This document shows positions 1 through 6,052 of a stretch of DNA of 6,052 nucleotides, one piece after another. Numbering within the stretch: the first letter of the stretch is position 1; every line of letters begins with the position of its first letter. A program made the position numbers and the translations under genes. The DNA is from Candidatus Agrococcus pullicola (GTDB taxonomy: Bacteria > Actinomycetota > Actinomycetes > Actinomycetales > Microbacteriaceae): NCBI GenBank assembly GCA_019115685.1, contig DXDC01000152.1, positions 1 to 6,052 of the forward strand, written 5' to 3'. A model generated the notes under the pieces. That model saw nothing but the letters and a program-made list of their open reading frames with translations. It ran no database searches and was not told the origin of the DNA.

Positions 1-1
1 G

Positions 2-1195
2 CTCGGTCTGAGAATCTCCGTCCGAGGTGGGGGTCACGGCCACGCCCGGCACGCACTCGCGGCTGGGGCGCTCGTGCTGGATATGCGCGATATACAGACC
101 ATCGAAATCGATCCAGCGCGGAGGATTGGTACGGCGGGCGGAGGAGCACTGGCCGGCGAGTACTCGCAGGCGGCCGGGCAGCACGGTCTCGCTACCGGGT
201 TCGGCGACACGCCGGATGTCGGGATTGCGGGGCTGACGCTGGGTGGGGGCGTGGGGTTCCTGAGTCGTCGCGACGGACTCACGATCGACAGCTTGCGGGC
301 CGTCGAGCTCGTACTCGCGGACGGTCGTACCGTGACAGCCGGTGCTGAGGAGAACGCAACCGGTGACCATCGAGATCTCTTCTGGGCGCTGCGCGGCGGC
401 GGAGGGAACTTCGGTGTTGTGACGAAGCTGGAGTTCGCTCTGCAGCCGGTGGAAACGGTGCTCGGTGGCATGCTCGCGTTCAAGGCGACCAAAGAGGTGC
501 TGGAAGGGGCGGTGCGGCTCGCGCTGGCTGCACCCGACGAGCTTTCGGTCATGATGAACCTGATGAAGGCGCCTCCTATGCCCATGCTGCCCGAATCTGT
601 TCACGGCGAGTTGCTGCTCATGGTTGCGCCGTGCTGGTCGGGAGATCGAGAGTCGGGAAGCCGGGTGCTCGATGCTCTCCACCAATTGGCCGAACCGGTG
701 TCGGATCAACTCGGGGAGGCACCCTATCCGTCGCTCTTGCACGGGCCGCCACCGTTTCCGGAACCCATGGTGCCAGCCTCTGCTTCCGGGTTCGTCGACG
801 CCGTCGACACATGGTGGGCGCAGACCGCGATCGAACAGGTGAGGGCCGCACCGACAACCGCTTCGATCCAGATCCGCCCGCTAGGAGGGGCGATTGCACG
901 CGTGCCCTCGGCTGCGACGGCGTTTGCTCACCGCGATCGATCCGTCATGGTGTTCGCCGGAGCCGTTACGCCGAATGCGGAGCTGTTGCCCGCCGCTCAC
1001 GGGTGGCTGGATTCGACAGTGAGTGTTCTCGGGCTCACGGGTCGATACGTCAATTTGATGTCCCTCGAGTCCGAGGCGGACCTGGATGCGGCATATCCCG
1101 GTCCCGCGATGGATCGATTGCGGCGAGTGAAGGCCGCGTACGACCCGGCCAATCGCTTCAACTCCAACCATAATATCCGTCCCGCAGTGCCGTGA
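2..1195 (+). CDS. FAD-linked oxidoreductase, BBE/6-HDNO-like, 5' end missing
   Basis: The frame is open from the left edge, so the start lies outside the window; 397 residues remain of a family usually near 450. Numbering from the first visible codon, the sequence opens with RGGGHGH. His12 (bases 35-37) matches the histidine that carries FAD covalently in the berberine bridge enzyme family. Next come the FAD-domain segment GIAGLTLGGGVGFLSRRDGL, the motif ending RGGGGNFGVVT (about 131-141), and a C-terminal BBE-type tail with YDPANRF and NIRP. The cysteine that makes the second flavin bond in bicovalent members is replaced by threonine (Thr70, in GDTPDVG), so a single His-FAD link is expected, as in 6-hydroxy-D-nicotine oxidase. 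These enzymes oxidise alcohols, amines or sugars and pass electrons to O2 or another acceptor; the substrate here cannot be told. No signal peptide can be assessed. A reductase-type gene follows after 51 bases and may be co-transcribed. Confidence 0.93.
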   Translation, partial: LGLRISVRGGGHGHARHALAAGALVLDMRDIQTIEIDPARRIGTAGGGALAGEYSQAAGQHGLATGFGDTPDVGIAGLTLGGGVGFLSRRDGLTIDSLRAVELVLADGRTVTAGAEENATGDHRDLFWALRGGGGNFGVVTKLEFALQPVETVLGGMLAFKATKEVLEGAVRLALAAPDELSVMMNLMKAPPMPMLPESVHGELLLMVAPCWSGDRESGSRVLDALHQLAEPVSDQLGEAPYPSLLHGPPPFPEPMVPASASGFVDAVDTWWAQTAIEQVRAAPTTASIQIRPLGGAIARVPSAATAFAHRDRSVMVFAGAVTPNAELLPAAHGWLDSTVSVLGLTGRYVNLMSLESEADLDAAYPGPAMDRLRRVKAAYDPANRFNSNHNIRPAVP

Positions 1196-1246
1196 CGTGA
1201 GCGCGGGCGAACCCGACCGCGATGCGCTTGTGCGACACTTACGCCA

Positions 1247-2170
1247 ATGTCTACAAGCCTGAAACGCGTCGTCGTCACCGGTGCCAGCGGATTCATCGGG
1301 GGCGCGGTCGCGACCGCACTCGCGGATGCCGGTCACGAAGTTGTCGGCTACGGTCGCCGCCCGAATGGCTGGCAGCATCCGCGCGGCAGCTACCGGCAGC
1401 GTGACCTCACCCGCGACGCTATCCCAGAGGTCCGCGATGCGCAGGTCGTAGTCCACGCGGCGGCGTTGACGGACGAATGGATGGGGTGGGAGGACGCTTT
1501 CGACACGAACGTGCGCGTGACGGGCCGGCTCGTGCAGACGGGAAGCGCAGCGCGGCTCGTCCACATTTCCTCCGCGAGCGTCTACGACCCGTATACCCCG
1601 ACCGTGCTCGGTTGCGAAGCAGAGCAACTGCCGCGACGGTATCCGAACGCATACGGGGCGACGAAGTCGATCGCCGAACGTATCGTCGCAATGCATCCGA
1701 ACTGCATTGCACTCAGACCCCGCGCCGTCTACGGGCCGGCAGATGCGACGCTGTCGTCTCGCCTCCTCGCCCGCGTTCGGATGGGCGTGCTGCCGCTGCC
1801 GGGCGGAGGAGCGTTCGAGCAAACCGTGACTCATATCGAGACGCTCGTCGACGCCGTCGAGCGGTCGCTGGACAGCGCAGTCACGGGACCGGTCAACGTG
1901 GGCGACGCCGAACCGGTCGCGATCGGCAGGTTCATCCTCGATGTGCTTGCGGCATCGGGCCGACGCGCCCGTATCTTGCCGGTTCCGGTCGACGCCGCAC
2001 TTTCGCTCGCAAGCCGAGCGGAGGGGCTTGCGAAGGTCACGGGTCGGAAGCCGTCGCTGACACGCTACGCGGTAATGCAGCTCGGATTCGAGCGCACGCT
2101 CGACCTTTCGCGTCTCAACGAAGAGCTCGGGGCAGTGCCTCGCCCCACCTCGCTGCAGTTCATGCGCTGA
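1247..2170 (+). CDS. NAD(P)-dependent epimerase/dehydratase family protein (extended SDR)
   Basis: A complete 307-residue extended short-chain dehydrogenase/reductase, of normal length for the family. The Rossmann glycine motif TGASGFIG is at residues 11-18, VVVHAAA at 67-73, the catalytic serine region SSASVY at 108-113 (Ser109 by alignment to GalE), YGATK with Tyr136 and Lys140 as the catalytic pair, and LRPRAVYGP at 157-164. At the end of the second beta strand the usual NAD-selecting aspartate is replaced by Gly36 followed by Arg37-Arg38, which favours NADP(H) (inference). The C-terminal part (LTRYAVMQLGF, then a leucine-rich helix and LGAVPRP) resembles bacterial 3-beta-hydroxysteroid dehydrogenase/isomerase-like and sugar epimerase members, so the substrate is open. 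The ATG at 1247 puts the glycine motif at the normal distance from the N terminus, but no Shine-Dalgarno sequence is visible before it; the message may be leaderless or translated after the upstream gene. No signal peptide or membrane segment was seen, so a cytoplasmic enzyme is likely. Confidence 0.92.
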   Translation: MSTSLKRVVVTGASGFIGGAVATALADAGHEVVGYGRRPNGWQHPRGSYRQRDLTRDAIPEVRDAQVVVHAAALTDEWMGWEDAFDTNVRVTGRLVQTGSAARLVHISSASVYDPYTPTVLGCEAEQLPRRYPNAYGATKSIAERIVAMHPNCIALRPRAVYGPADATLSSRLLARVRMGVLPLPGGGAFEQTVTHIETLVDAVERSLDSAVTGPVNVGDAEPVAIGRFILDVLAASGRRARILPVPVDAALSLASRAEGLAKVTGRKPSLTRYAVMQLGFERTLDLSRLNEELGAVPRPTSLQFMR

Positions 2171-2198
2171 CAGACTTTCACCGCACGAGCCTGCGTTC

Positions 2199-2214
2199 TG
2201 TGGAACGTTCCACA
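2199..2214. promoter_or_regulatory. Perfect 16-bp palindrome, candidate upstream operator (O1)
   Basis: TGTGGAACGTTCCACA equals its own reverse complement over all 16 bases, with a central CG. It lies 28 bases after the stop of the dehydrogenase gene and 88 bases before the permease start. A continuous palindrome with central CG and GTG/CAC ends is the usual form of LacI/GalR-family operators. It has no loop and no T-run, so it does not look like a terminator. A diverged copy lies inside the permease gene. The regulator itself is not in the window; another dimeric regulator family cannot be excluded. Confidence 0.65.
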
Positions 2215-2266
2215 CCGGTTCATCTGAGGGCCATCGTTGCGTCGCGCGCCATTCACGCCGCTTTCC

Positions 2267-2272
2267 TAGGGT
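2267..2272 (+). promoter_or_regulatory. Possible -10 box of the transporter operon
   Basis: TAGGGT fits the TAnnnT -10 pattern common in actinobacterial housekeeping promoters and would place transcription start near 2279, with a leader of roughly 24 bases before the permease ATG. No good -35 hexamer is visible 16-19 bases upstream, so this is a weak call. If right, the two palindromes would centre at about -72 and +43. Confidence 0.3.
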
Positions 2273-2292
2273 CGTTCCCGTCGGAGCGAAGA

Positions 2293-2298
2293 GGGAGG
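2293..2298 (+). promoter_or_regulatory. Ribosome binding site of the permease gene
   Basis: GGGAGG ends four bases before the ATG at 2303. It supports that ATG over the in-frame GTG at 2315, which is the first base of the second palindrome and has no ribosome site of its own. The choice matters because it places the second palindrome inside the coding sequence. Confidence 0.65.
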
Positions 2299-2302
2299 CG
2301 GG

Positions 2303-4141
2303 ATGGTTATAGAAGTGGAGCGTTCCACCCAATCGGACTCCAAACCCGGGCGAAGTGCGATCCGCTGGCCACGACGAGCTGCGATCGCTCTTCGCAACCC
2401 CGCGACCCTGCTCGGTCTCGTGCTCATCGCGTTCTTCGGATATCTCATCGTCGCTCCGGTCGTCTCGATGCTGTTGGGCGCGGTGCAGGTCGCTTTCGGA
2501 GATGACGCCCGCATCGGAGCACCCGCCGGCTCGCTCACCTCCTACTACTTCGAGCGAGTCTTCGCTTCTTCGGTCTCCGACATCACGTTCTACGAGCCGT
2601 TGCGAAACACACTGCTGCTCTCGCTTGCTGCGATCGTCCTCGCCCTGGTCGTGGGAGTACCGGTTGCGTGGTTGCTGTCGCGCACCGATCTGCCGGGACG
2701 CCGCTGGTTTTCGACCGCGCTCATCGTGCCGTACATGCTGCCCGCGTGGACATACGCGTTCGCTTGGCTGACGATCTTCAAGAACCGCCGTGTTGGCGGT
2801 GCCCCGGGGTGGGTGGAATCGCTCGGCATTGCTGTTCCCGACTGGCTCGCGTACGGTCCGCTACCCATCTTGACAATTTTCACGCTCCACTTCATCCCGT
2901 TTGTCATCCTGCTGGTGACGAACGCGATGAAGAACCTCCCCGATGACCTCACCGAGGCGGCACAGGTACTCGGCGCATCCTCGGCCGTGCGCACGCGGAA
3001 GATCATCCTGCCGCTGCTGAAACCCGCACTGCTGTCTGCTGCGACGCTCATTTTCGCGAAGGCCCTCGGCGAATTCGGGGTCGCCTACGTGCTGGGCACT
3101 CCAGCGGGCTTCTCCGTCCTTTCGACGACCCTCTACCAGAGCATCAGCACCCAGCAACCGGGCGTAGCGGCCGTGATCGCAACGGTCATGGTGGTGCTCG
3201 GTTCGCTGTCCGTATATGTGGACCTGCGCTTCCTGCGCGAGATGAAACGATTTGCAACAGTATCCGGGCGCGGCTTCCGGGGCCGGACGCGAAGTCTGGG
3301 TGCGCGAAGGTGGCCGGCTTTCTTCGGTGTGACAGGACTGTTCTCGCTGTCCGTTGTCATTCCGCTGGCAGTACTGGTGCTCTCGACGTTGATGCGCATA
3401 CCAGGGCGATTCGAATGGTCGAATCTGACTCTGGACTACTGGATCGGGCGCAATCTGCCGACGGTTGGTTTCTCGGACGGCATTCTCGTCAACCCCAACA
3501 CATGGGAGGCGACCTGGAACACCGTTTGGATGGTAGGGATCGCCTCCATCGCCGCGGGTGTGCTCGGAATGCTTGTCGGGTATGTCGTAGCGCGCAGCCC
3601 GGCGCGCTGGATCGGCACGACGTTGCGGGCAGTGACGTTCATGCCCTATCTGCTTCCCGGTATTGCATTCGCCGTCGCCATACTCTCGCTCTTCGCTGTG
3701 CAGCGAGGGCCGATCCCTGCACTCTACGGCACCGCGCTGTTGCTGATTCTCGCCATGATCGCTGACGAAATGCCGTTTGCGTCTCGCGCAGGAACTAGCG
3801 CGATGATGCAGATGGGGCGCGAGTCCGAGGAAGCGGCGCAGACTCTTGGCGCCGGCTGGCTGCAACGGATGCGTCGCATCGTCCTGCCCATGCAGCGGAA
3901 CGCGTTGGCCAGCGCAATCCTGTTGCCCTTCATCGCCGGCGTGCAGGGGCTCAGTCTCGTCATCATCCTGGCAACGCCCGGAACGCAACTCCTCACGACG
4001 CTGTCTATGAACCTCGTCGACAACGGCTACACACACGCATCGAACGGGGTCGTGGTGCTGATCTGCCTCATCGCGCTGTCCGGTACCTGGCTCGCACGCA
4101 GACTATTCCGCGCGGACCTCTCAAGCGGCCTCGGCTCGTGA
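2303..4141 (+). CDS. ABC importer permease, fused two-domain (FbpB/AfuB-type)
   Basis: A 612-residue membrane protein made of two homologous binding-protein-dependent permease halves, the normal build of the FbpB/AfuB/aminoethylphosphonate class. About twelve hydrophobic spans are visible, near residues 36-60, 101-125, 138-160, 185-207, 242-262, 288-308, 338-362, 404-429, 444-466, 472-490, 535-556 and 582-600. Each half carries the cytoplasmic EAA loop that docks to the ATPase: EAAQVLGAS at 218-226 followed by IILP (234-237), and EAAQTLGAG at 510-518 followed by IVLP (526-529). The basic N terminus (RWPRR) and the basic linker at about 309-337 fit a cytoplasmic location. The start is supported by GGGAGG just upstream. 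It is the first gene of the transporter operon; the binding-protein gene starts 52 bases after its stop. Codons 5-9 contain the second copy of the upstream palindrome. Import of a small ligand is secure from family; the ligand is not. Confidence 0.96.
   Translation: MVIEVERSTQSDSKPGRSAIRWPRRAAIALRNPATLLGLVLIAFFGYLIVAPVVSMLLGAVQVAFGDDARIGAPAGSLTSYYFERVFASSVSDITFYEPLRNTLLLSLAAIVLALVVGVPVAWLLSRTDLPGRRWFSTALIVPYMLPAWTYAFAWLTIFKNRRVGGAPGWVESLGIAVPDWLAYGPLPILTIFTLHFIPFVILLVTNAMKNLPDDLTEAAQVLGASSAVRTRKIILPLLKPALLSAATLIFAKALGEFGVAYVLGTPAGFSVLSTTLYQSISTQQPGVAAVIATVMVVLGSLSVYVDLRFLREMKRFATVSGRGFRGRTRSLGARRWPAFFGVTGLFSLSVVIPLAVLVLSTLMRIPGRFEWSNLTLDYWIGRNLPTVGFSDGILVNPNTWEATWNTVWMVGIASIAAGVLGMLVGYVVARSPARWIGTTLRAVTFMPYLLPGIAFAVAILSLFAVQRGPIPALYGTALLLILAMIADEMPFASRAGTSAMMQMGRESEEAAQTLGAGWLQRMRRIVLPMQRNALASAILLPFIAGVQGLSLVIILATPGTQLLTTLSMNLVDNGYTHASNGVVVLICLIALSGTWLARRLFRADLSSGLGS
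2315..2328. promoter_or_regulatory. Second copy of the palindrome inside the permease gene (O2)
   Basis: GTGGAGCGTTCCAC differs from the inner 14 bases of the upstream palindrome at one position (A to G), leaving a single mismatched pair. It encodes Val-Glu-Arg-Ser-Thr of the permease. Its centre is 115 bp from the centre of the upstream copy, close to eleven turns at 10.5 bp per turn, so both sites face the same side of the helix. This suits repression by looping or a roadblock to transcription (inference). Confidence 0.5.
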
Positions 4142-4193
4142 ATCTCTTATCCCGTCCATTCGGAATCGCAATTCAACCCCACGAAGGAGCACC

Positions 4194-5360
4194 ATGAAAC
4201 ACCGCAGTAATCGACGTGTTGCCGGCGCTATCGCCGCCGCCCTCGGAGTCGCCCTGCTCGCCAGCGCCTGTGCAGGTCAGCCGCCAGCGGATACCGGCGC
4301 TGACATCACGAACGAGGTTTTCGACACCGAACTGACTCTGGACGAGCTCATCGAGCGTGCCCAGCAGGAGGGCCCCATAACGGTTTACGACGGGACGTCG
4401 AAAATCGAGGAAATGGCCGAGGCCTTCAGCCAGGAGTACGGCATAGAAGCTACGGGTGTGAAGCTCGATGCCTCGGAAGCGATCGAGCTGGTCACTCGTG
4501 AGGCTCAGTCCGGCAACGTCGTCGGGGACATCGTCGCCATCAGCGACCTCCCGGCGCTAACCAACCAGCTGGTCCCCAACGGTTTCATCACCAACTACGT
4601 TCCTGCCGAGCTTGAAGGGAACATCGATGAGAGCATGCGCGACCCACTCGTGCTGATCACCGATCCGGCTTTCTTCACCTACAACAGCGAAGTCCATGAC
4701 AGCTGCCCGATTGACAACGTCTGGCAGCTGACAGACTCGGAGTGGACAGGCGCTTTCGCCATCGACGACCCTGCTGGATCCAACGCGACGCTCGACTGGT
4801 TCAGCCAGCTCGAACAGTTCGGTGAAGACGATCTTGCGGCTGCCTACGAAGAGCAGTTCGGCGAGCCGCTGCAGACAGAACTTGACTCTGCCGCAGCCGA
4901 GTGGGTATCCCGCCTGGCCTCGAACGATCCGATCATCACGCAATCCAGCGAAGAAGCTTCCGAAGCTGTCGGTGCGCTCGGACAGGAGAACCCGCCCATG
5001 GGTCTGCTGTCGAGCGCAAAATATCGAAACATCGACGAGAAGGGCTACGCCCTGGCAGTGTGCGACGGCCTCGAGCCGTTCACCGGGCGCGCCGCACCGA
5101 AGGGAATCGCGATAGCGACGGGGACTGAAAGCCCGTACGCAGCCATGCTTTTCGTGTACTACGCGCTCACTCAGGAGGGAATCACTCCGCAGATCGACGA
5201 CGGGAAGATCTCATCGAACTCGGAGATCGTACAGCCCGAGGACCCCGCGAACACCGCCGACCATCTCGACACCCTCTTCTTCTTCGATAACGCGGGTCTC
5301 GACACCGCCTGGGCCGACCGCGAGGCGTGGCAGGACCTCTGGCGGACTTCGGCTCGATAG
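4194..5360 (+). CDS. Extracellular solute-binding lipoprotein of the ABC importer
   Basis: A 388-residue lipoprotein, receptor of the neighbouring importer. It begins with a basic stretch (KHRSNRR), a hydrophobic alanine-rich core, and a lipobox LLASAC with Cys26 as the lipidated residue. The mature part follows the family 1/ferric-class fold: an opening strand with the loop VYDGTSK (64-70), then FSQEYGIEATGV, GDIVAISDLPAL (111-122), a second-lobe loop DDPAGSNATLDWFSQL (191-206), PKGIAIATG (302-310), SPYAAMLFVYYALTQEG (313-329), and a Trp-rich C terminus. The tandem tyrosines that bind iron in FbpA are not seen at the usual position; the only YY (322-323) lies in the helix that normally packs near the C terminus. 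Mature-chain cysteines are Cys171 and Cys290, a possible disulfide. The mature chain is very acidic (68 Asp/Glu against 15 Lys/Arg). AAGGAG at 4184-4189 supports the ATG. Candidate ligands from related systems are Fe3+ complexes, phosphonates, thiamine or sugar phosphates; none can be chosen. Confidence 0.95.
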   Translation: MKHRSNRRVAGAIAAALGVALLASACAGQPPADTGADITNEVFDTELTLDELIERAQQEGPITVYDGTSKIEEMAEAFSQEYGIEATGVKLDASEAIELVTREAQSGNVVGDIVAISDLPALTNQLVPNGFITNYVPAELEGNIDESMRDPLVLITDPAFFTYNSEVHDSCPIDNVWQLTDSEWTGAFAIDDPAGSNATLDWFSQLEQFGEDDLAAAYEEQFGEPLQTELDSAAAEWVSRLASNDPIITQSSEEASEAVGALGQENPPMGLLSSAKYRNIDEKGYALAVCDGLEPFTGRAAPKGIAIATGTESPYAAMLFVYYALTQEGITPQIDDGKISSNSEIVQPEDPANTADHLDTLFFFDNAGLDTAWADREAWQDLWRTSAR

Positions 5361-5388
5361 CAAGACCTCACAGAACGGAGAAGCACGG

Positions 5389-6052
5389 ATGAGCGCCATC
5401 AGGATCGAGCGAGTCTCGAAGACGTACCCGGGCGGTACCGACCGCAGCGTAGACGAGATGTCGCTGGCCGTAGAGGAAGGCGACTTCCTCTGCCTGCTCG
5501 GGCCATCGGGGTGCGGGAAATCGACGACGCTACGAATGATCGCAGGGCTCGAGTTGCCGAGCGAGGGGCGCATCGAGGTCGCTCAACGGACGGTGGACGA
5601 TGTTGCTCGCGGCGTGCACGTTCCGGCGGAACGGCGCGGCTTAGGATTTGTTTTCCAGAACTACGCGCTCTGGCCGCACATGAGCGTGCGCGAGAACGTC
5701 GAGTTCGGGCTTACCCTGCAGCGGTTGCCGACGAAAGAACGGCGTGAACGCATCGATCATGCGCTGACTACGCTCTCGATCGCGGTCTATGCCGACCGCT
5801 ACCCCGGTGAGCTGTCGGGCGGCCAGCAGCAGCGGGTGGCGATTGCACGCACGCTGGCGGCCCGCCCATCCGTGATGCTGTTGGACGAACCGCTCTCAAA
5901 CCTCGATGCGCGCCTCCGGCTGGAGATGCGCACGGAGTTCCAGCGCATCCACCGTGAAACGGGCACGACCATGGTGTTCGTGACGCACGACCAGTGGGAG
6001 GCGATGACCCTCGCAACCCACATCGCGGTCATGCACGAAGGTCGGCTCCAGC
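5389..6052 (+). CDS. ABC importer ATPase (FbpC/PotA/UgpC class), 3' end missing
   Basis: The frame runs off the right edge after 221 complete codons, covering nearly the whole nucleotide-binding domain; the family is usually about 340-370 residues with a C-terminal TOBE region, not seen here. All ATPase motifs are intact: Walker A GPSGCGKST (38-46), Q-loop Gln90 in FVFQNYALWPHMSV, signature LSGGQQQR (142-149), Walker B VMLLDE (162-167), D-loop SNLD (170-173) and H-loop VTHD with His200. Trp203 follows in HDQWEAM. It powers the permease by docking to the two EAA loops. The ATG at 5389 is 28 bases after the binding-protein stop and has GGAG at 5377-5380, eight bases before it, so it is surely the third gene of the operon. 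The NYALWPHM form fits the iron/phosphonate-type importers but does not decide the ligand. Confidence 0.96.
   Translation, partial: MSAIRIERVSKTYPGGTDRSVDEMSLAVEEGDFLCLLGPSGCGKSTTLRMIAGLELPSEGRIEVAQRTVDDVARGVHVPAERRGLGFVFQNYALWPHMSVRENVEFGLTLQRLPTKERRERIDHALTTLSIAVYADRYPGELSGGQQQRVAIARTLAARPSVMLLDEPLSNLDARLRLEMRTEFQRIHRETGTTMVFVTHDQWEAMTLATHIAVMHEGRLQ

Noticed and set aside
1196..1246. A promoter or leaderless start in front of the dehydrogenase gene (TTGTGC...TACGCC).
   Set aside because: Neither element matches actinobacterial consensus well enough, and read-through from the upstream gene explains expression equally well.
2199..2214. The perfect palindrome as a transcription terminator for the dehydrogenase gene.
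   Set aside because: It has no loop bases and no following T-run; the RNA hairpin would be short and unstable.
2268..2279. A third partial copy of the palindrome (CGTTCCC half-site) next to the -10 candidate.
   Set aside because: Only one half resembles the motif, and its centre is 67 and 48 bp from the other two, off the helical phase of both.
881..2332. Long open frame on the - strand (about 483 codons) across both left-hand enzyme genes.
   Set aside because: It lies antisense to two clear enzyme genes, is rich in Arg, His and Cys with no recognisable domain, and is the sort of shadow frame GC-rich codon bias produces.
2861..4036. Long open frame on the - strand (about 391 codons) inside the permease gene.
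   Set aside because: The + strand encodes an unmistakable 12-helix permease; the antisense product is low-complexity, Arg/Gln/His-rich and unlike any known protein.
4142..4193. Internal promoter or imperfect palindrome (GAATCGCAATTC) before the binding-protein gene.
   Set aside because: Two mismatched pairs in twelve bases and no promoter elements; only the ribosome site is convincing.
5619..5633. Inverted repeat CGTTCC-GGC-GGAACG in the ATPase gene, sharing half-sites with the operator.
   Set aside because: Half-site order and the 3-base spacer differ from the operator, and it encodes conserved ATPase residues (HVPAERRG), so chance is enough.

Overview
The window reads as ordinary chromosomal DNA from a GC-rich actinomycete (Actinomycetota). 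This rests on strong G/C preference at third codon positions, a lipoprotein signal peptide with an alanine-rich core, GGAGG-type ribosome sites and an actinobacterial-style TAnnnT -10 candidate. The genus cannot be fixed from sequence alone. All five genes lie on the + strand. The first is cut by the left edge and the last by the right edge.

Left part (1-2170): a covalent-flavin oxidase or dehydrogenase of the berberine-bridge-enzyme / 6-hydroxy-D-nicotine oxidase type is followed after 51 bases by an extended short-chain dehydrogenase of the epimerase / 3-beta-hydroxysteroid dehydrogenase type. They may be co-transcribed, but nothing in the sequence links them to one named pathway. No convincing terminator is visible after either gene.

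Middle (2171-2302): this 132-base gap is the only real regulatory region. It holds a perfect 16-bp palindrome (2199-2214), a candidate -10 box and a good ribosome site. A second, near-perfect copy of the palindrome sits just inside the next gene (2315-2328). The two copies are 115 bp apart centre to centre, about eleven DNA turns. This recalls the E. coli gal operon, where a LacI/GalR-family repressor joins an upstream and an intragenic operator by DNA looping.

Right part (2303-6052): an ABC importer operon of the FbpABC/AfuABC class, in the order fused 12-helix permease, solute-binding lipoprotein, ATPase. The lipoprotein would capture the ligand outside the membrane, the two-domain permease would form the channel, and the ATPase would drive transport. 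The ligand is unresolved. The binding protein lacks the adjacent-tyrosine signature of classical ferric-binding proteins at the expected place, and the LacI-like operators hint at an organic or sugar-type substrate. No mobile elements, CRISPR arrays or RNA genes were seen. The most useful new observation is the predicted looping operator pair. I did not find evidence of an undescribed system.
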